From positions 620,001 to 684,000 of the forward strand of contig PZJY01000003.1 of NCBI GenBank assembly GCA_031472005.1: a stretch of DNA of 64,000 bases, read 5' to 3'. The notes under the pieces are model-generated. The model was not told the DNA's origin. It worked only from the letters and a program-made list of their open reading frames with translations, and ran no database searches. The position numbers and the translations under genes were made by a program. This document shows, one piece after another, positions 59,801-64,000 of the stretch. The stretch's first letter is position 1, and every line of letters starts with the position of its first letter. This DNA is from Tetracladium setigerum (Eukaryota; Ascomycota; Leotiomycetes; Helotiales).

Positions 59801-62066
59801 GCAACCTGAGATCTCATTTCATCCCGCTCAGCTAGAGCAGAGTCAGCAAGCTGTCGGGCCTCAAGGGCTTCGTCTAGAGCTTGACGGGTCTCAGAATCCG
59901 TGTGAAGCTTATCAAGGAGACTCTGGACTGTAAAATTGAGACTCTGCTTAAGATCCATGTCCGGCAATCGCCTGTCCATGGCAACATAACTAAGCATGGA
60001 GTCCACAAGCTGGAACATCCGCAGGCGTTCTTCGCCATCATTATCTCGCATAAGCAGTAAGTGTTGCATGGCAGAAACGAAGTAGTCCTGAGTTCGACTG
60101 CCTTGAACTTTCTGCATGATAGCGTCCACAATCTGAACTGGATCATTGAGATCCTTAACATCCCCCTCCACACTATCTTTCATGCTACTGTTCTCTCGGT
60201 CCAGAAGATCCTCATAATCAATTGCTTCATTGGTCCTGAAGCGCTCGATTTGCTTGTCTATAACATCATATTGAAAGCCTTCCATTTTGGTCAACATGCG
60301 TTTGATGCCACATGCTGTAAATTGTGCCCGGATGTGTACCCGGAGTTGCAAGTCTCTTTCAGGAGCGTCGATAACCATGTTGATCAAGAATAGCGTAGCA
60401 ACTGCGTATTCCATGAGCAGGTTCTCCATGCCAATACCACCACTCCGAACTTCTTCACTAGCTCCAACCATGCTCCCCATCTTCCCTCTACCATCGACTG
60501 TAACTTCCACAACTCGCATCCAGGCATCAAACCGACCATTTTCTCCCTGCTGGTTTTTGACATAGTCCATGGCCTGGATGACTTTCAGGTGTCCCTGACC
60601 ATCCGCCCAATGACACAGAAAGGTAAGAACTTCGCTGACCAGTTTTCTCGTCGTCAACCGTGGTGAAATAAGCGAGGTAGCAAGTGCCACTATGACAGTT
60701 TGGTGGTTCAAGGCATCATCAGCTCCAAATTTGTTGTTCATCAACGCCTTCAAGCACTTGACTATGTCATATTCTCGATCGAGGTCCTTGTCGCTAGTAT
60801 TGCCTTCAGCTGGAGCTGGGCCTTGGGCTTGTCTCCGAGTGATTTTGGCCAACAAGTTTGTGAGAGCAACCTGACCCTGACACTCTACGAATGATTTGAC
60901 CCAGCCGATAGGCTGTGTTCTCAAGCTGACAGCCAAACTTTGCAATTCCTTTGCAGTTAGAGTGTTCTCCATAATTCTTTTGACGAACCATTCTGGGGTG
61001 CCCTCTTCTTCAGCATTCGCCAGCATTTCCATGGCAAAGCCATATTGACCGGTTTGTCTTGCTGTTGTTCGTCGCTTCTGTTCGCCTTGCCATTCTGTCA
61101 AGCGATCCTGATGAACTAGGGTCCATTTCTTTTTTGCAGGGTATGCCATCATCTGTCGCCGCGCTTGATCTGGCAGGTTGTGCCACCCTCGTTTCTGCAT
61201 CAATTCCAGGAACTGCTGCTCAATAACTCTTTCATCTGCTGGCATGTTCAGATTGAAGTCATTGTTTTGACTTCCAAGGGACATGGAGGAACTAAAGCCC
61301 GAATTGTGATGACTGGGAAATTTGGTTAAGCGATGAGATTCACGACTCGAGGTATATGACGGCGTAAGAGACGCTTTTGAACCTGATGTTGGTAGCGCAG
61401 TCTTCGATGAACTGCCCGAGGAGAAAATACTCGAGCGCTCTGTCCCTGAGTCCACGCTGGATTGGTCGAAAGAGTTTCTACCATAAGATGACGGAGCAGT
61501 TGAGTATGAATCATATCTTGAGTTGTGATGGCCATTTGAGGATGCCGCAACACTTCCCCTTCCTGGGGGCCCCACTGCTGCAGTTGTGTATTTCGGTTCC
61601 CAGTCGAGGCCATCGTGATATTTGCACCAGGTGGAGGCCGTGGTCCGGTTGGATGCGAACTTCCACTTGGTGTTGGCGGATCAAAGGAAGGGTACTGATG
61701 AAAGTCACCACCTCCTTTGTTGAGATGGTGGGGTTGAGGGTCTCGGCGCACTGGCATTTGATCTCCCCTTGGTAGATACTCCATGGATATTGGGGATTTG
61801 CTGTCGTTCATAGTATCGTAAGGAATCGAGGTAATGACCCCCGCCATCATGTTCAACCCAGCCTGTTCTTCGGGGGATCCTGGTCGGTCTATTGAAGCAA
61901 TAGAGGTTCCCCTAGTATGTCGTGATGTTCGCGACCCAACTCCATTGTTCTTATCCAGGTCTCCTCCCAAATATTTCGTCTCGTCACTCCCATTCCTCTT
62001 TTCCTTCTTGCCCCTGGAGAAGAAAGATTTCCCACCAGATGACTGCCGTGATTTATCCCCTGACAT
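56835..62066 (-). CDS. SEPA: Diaphanous-type formin (SepA/Bni1/cytokinesis formin), frame broken twice
   Basis: The exons are 62066-58504 and 58453-56835. With the two short runs noted below counted as one base longer, this gives 1727 aa. Order of domains: a disordered N-terminus of about 270 residues; a GTPase-binding/FH3 region starting DERVIEQQFLELMQKRGWHN and including QPIGWVKSFVECQGQVALTN; a coiled coil at about 720-850; an FH1 tract of PPPPPP blocks with Gly/Met spacers (58810-59040). FH2 follows from KKLKALHWEKVDTPM through NVLGLILDLGNYMNDSNKQA and EAKRYIDNVKNVQ. A late DAD-like motif, MDSLLEKLRAAAPQT plus RRRRAR, suggests Rho-relieved autoinhibition. Formins nucleate and elongate actin cables for polarity and septation. 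Frame switches occur at an AAA run (complement of 61621-61623) and a CCC run (complement of 59239-59241). Confidence 0.93.
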
Positions 62067-63119
62067 GACGGCAGACGTTTTCCAAATCGTTCAGACCGGA
62101 AGGAAGTACTGCTGTCGTTACAGCAGAGCGTTGTAATGCGCCTGGGCTCGAATTGGCGGTTGTGTTCATTGGAGATCCCTAGCGGTACTCTTTCGCATCG
62201 TGTCTCCCAAAGTCGTGCCAGCGTCTTTGAGTTTGGGGGTCGTCTGCCGTGAAAGCCAGGCAATTTTGCTACATCGGGAGTAGTATTGTCAGTTAAGAGA
62301 TCCGTGAGAGGAGAGGCTTGAGGGCGCCCGAGCAACTTGAACGATCTGGGGCAACGGGATTCGGGGAACAGGTAGGTGCGAACATACCAACGAGAGTGTA
62401 AGTTTGTGCGGAGCTTTTCCTAGCCGTGGCTCCTGGAGTGCGTAGTGACAGGCAACAGATGGTAAATGGTCGTGCTAAAGTTCCCCAAGATTGACGTTGA
62501 GCTCAAAGTCGACGGCGGTCGTCCCCCTTGTCAAAGTGTGGAATGTCGCTGGTGGAGGCGGCTGAAACTGCGCTTCAAACGCAGCTGTGGTGCGTGCTCA
62601 CTCAAGCCAGAGACAACAGCTCAAAACAAGACTGGTCTATTAAACAACAAATCAATAAAAGAGCGTTGAGGATGATGATAAGTCAAAGAAGGACAGATAT
62701 TTCAAGTTGATGTCAAGTTATCAAATATCCTCTCAATTACGAGTGGTACGGACAGTGCAGTACAACCCTCGTTCATACGGCGCAGTTTGTTTAGGCTTGG
62801 CGTATGTCGGAGCTTCACCTCCTAATACGATAGGTCTCTTTCTACTTGCCATCACCAGCTCCCAAAAGCCTTCAACCTCCTACCTACCTTAGCTAGGTAG
62901 CTAACAACGCGACATTTCTTTCAAAGTTGTCACAGCAATATAACCTCAGTCACCATCTCTATTACTACTATTACGGAACAGCTTTGGACATATCTTATGC
63001 TCACCAGCTTCCAGCCTCGCACTAACCAGAGCCGTTCGGAAAGAGCAGAGGACAAGCTCTATTTCCCACATCCAGCGCCAGACGCCGTAATAGACGAAAA
63101 CCAGGAACAATCCTCCAAA
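62067..63119. promoter_or_regulatory. Divergent promoter region of the formin and small membrane protein genes
   Basis: About 1.05 kb between opposing starts. It contains a near-palindromic TACCTTAGCTAGGTAGC-like patch at about 62885-62900 and C/T-rich DNA near 62870. Overlapping open frames on both strands have no domains. An in-frame upstream Met at 62997 could extend the small protein by 41 residues. Confidence 0.45.
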
Positions 63120-63644
63120 ATGGGTGCTGCTATGTCCCTGCTAAAGGCAAGAAACTCTCCAATCCCCTCTTCCCTTTTCCAGCTAACAGATGTCTGCTAG
63201 ACGCTCGTCATTCCCGCCCTCATCTCCCTCATCCTCTTTCTGATTGTCTCGTACGTTCTGGTGCCAGCATGGAAACGATACCGAGCACGGTATAGTCAAT
63301 ACCTACCATTGGAGTCGATTTCATCCCACACCTCTACCTTTCGACAAAGAATCCAAACTACACTGGCGAGATATCTACTCCCATCAAGTTGGAGATCGGA
63401 CTTCGCCAACAGCGGGTATATTGTGAGTGCTGAGGATGGCTTTGATGCTCAATTTGATGAAGAGGACGGGGAGGAATTGTCTGATGTGGATGATAATCGG
63501 AGAGAGGCTCTATCACTCGATGCTCGAAGGGGTGCTGTGGATGACCGCAGGTTGAGTCGAGATCTGGAGGAAGGGTTTAAAGACGACAGTGATGATGAAG
63601 GAGCTGGCACGGCAGACCAGAATACTCGAATCGTCTCACGATGA
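63120..63644 (+). CDS. Small single-pass membrane protein with acidic C-terminus; GC-AG intron
   Basis: Proposed exons 63120-63146 and 63201-63644 give 156 aa. The 54-nt intron begins GCAAGA and ends CTGCTAG with a GCTAAC branch site, a rarer GC-AG intron. No good GT donor joins the frames. The protein reads MGAAMSLLK, then a strong helix (TLVIPALISLILFLIVSYVL), then a basic stretch (PAWKRYRARYSQYLP). A Ser/Arg region including FRQRIQTTLARYLLPSSW comes next. The tail is very acidic (FDAQFDEEDGEELSDVDDN). Orientation inferred from the charges puts the tail in the cytosol. No family name is known to me, although the layout looks conserved and fungal. The start at 63120 has a good AAAATG context. 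Confidence 0.65.
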
Positions 63645-63832
63645 CATGCTTTACGTCTTCCAATTTGCCTCTAATATTTAATCCTACGACCCGCGGAAGC
63701 CATCTAAGCAGTCTAAGACTTGCGCTCTTACAGGATAAACGGACAACTAGATCACGAAAATAACGCCCCGAAAACGGGACCCTGCGACCTGCGAGAGTTT
63801 TCACACACCGAGCCATCCGCTATCACCAAGCG

Positions 63833-64000
63833 TTTCCGATCTCCTTCTCCAGCAAAATCCGGGTGTATTCGACATCGGCTTTGAACCTCCGCCTCGACTC
63901 CACAACCCTTTCTCCAACACCGTTCATCATACCACCGCTCCAATCATCAAATCCAGCCGGCAAAAACGAGTCCAACCCTGCCAAGATACGCTCCTCCGCG
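63833..64000 (-). CDS. 3' end of an unidentified protein-coding gene (partial)
   Basis: An open frame enters from the right edge and ends at 63833. It encodes ILAGLDSFLPAGFDDWSGGM, then MNGVGERVVESRRRFKADVE and YTRILLEKEIGNAW. It is soluble, helical and charged. The reading frame is clean, but 55 residues are too few to assign a family. The gene body lies outside the window. Confidence 0.55.

Noticed and set aside
1..64000. Secondary-metabolite cluster, CRISPR array or bacterial operon
   Set aside because: No polyketide or peptide synthase, no spaced direct-repeat array of CRISPR form, and intron-rich eukaryotic genes throughout.

Overview
The window looks like nuclear DNA from a filamentous ascomycete (Pezizomycotina). 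The evidence is short spliceosomal introns (about 45-100 nt, GTATGT/GTAAGT donors, CTAAC-type branch sites), a HET-domain gene, a Tup1/RcoA-type co-repressor, a SepA/Bni1-type formin, a DUF2015 protein and RIP-like decay of duplicated-looking genes. The protein style suggests Leotiomycetes (Botrytis/Sclerotinia side), but that is inference. Genes are monocistronic and lie on both strands. I saw no tRNA, rRNA, CRISPR array or bacterial-type operon.

Layout. 1-6.9 kb: a receptor-like single-pass membrane protein running off the left edge, then a nitrilase-fold N-terminal amidase. 9-12 kb: saccharopine dehydrogenase (lysine synthesis) diverging from a derlin (ER-associated degradation). 12.8-17.8 kb: a HET-domain protein and a paralogue of the left-edge membrane protein. 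21.7-27.2 kb: a repeat-rich secreted protein, a short-chain dehydrogenase with an altered active-site Lys, and a Mid2-like membrane protein. 27.3-32 kb: an accessory block with a micro-exon gene whose introns are copies of one another, an orphan ORF, a 12-copy satellite with a palindromic core, and a GTGAGAA minisatellite split by an LTR-like insertion. 32.3-44 kb: a conserved block of ERG3 sterol desaturase, TUP1, a DUF2015 protein, ribosomal protein eL28, malate dehydrogenase and TRAPP subunit TRS33. 45.9-49.8 kb: two decayed membrane-protein genes with RIP-type stops and a small internally repeated membrane protein. 53.6-64 kb: a fungal protein with a possible PH-like region, a full-length formin, a small membrane protein with a GC-AG intron, and the 3' end of another gene.

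The conserved genes do not form one pathway. They are ordinary housekeeping functions (lysine, ergosterol, malate, ER quality control, vesicle tethering, actin, transcriptional repression). Several start-to-start pairs (LYS9/derlin, ERG3/TUP1, DUF2015/eL28, formin/small membrane protein) probably share promoter regions.

The two signals I rate highest are the micro-exon gene at 28.1-29.0 kb, whose five introns are more alike than its exons (an introner-like or module-duplication pattern), and the satellite at 30.07-31.15 kb. A technical caution: five conserved or repeat-coding frames are broken by one base each, always at a C or A run. This fits homopolymer undercalls in the assembly better than real gene loss.
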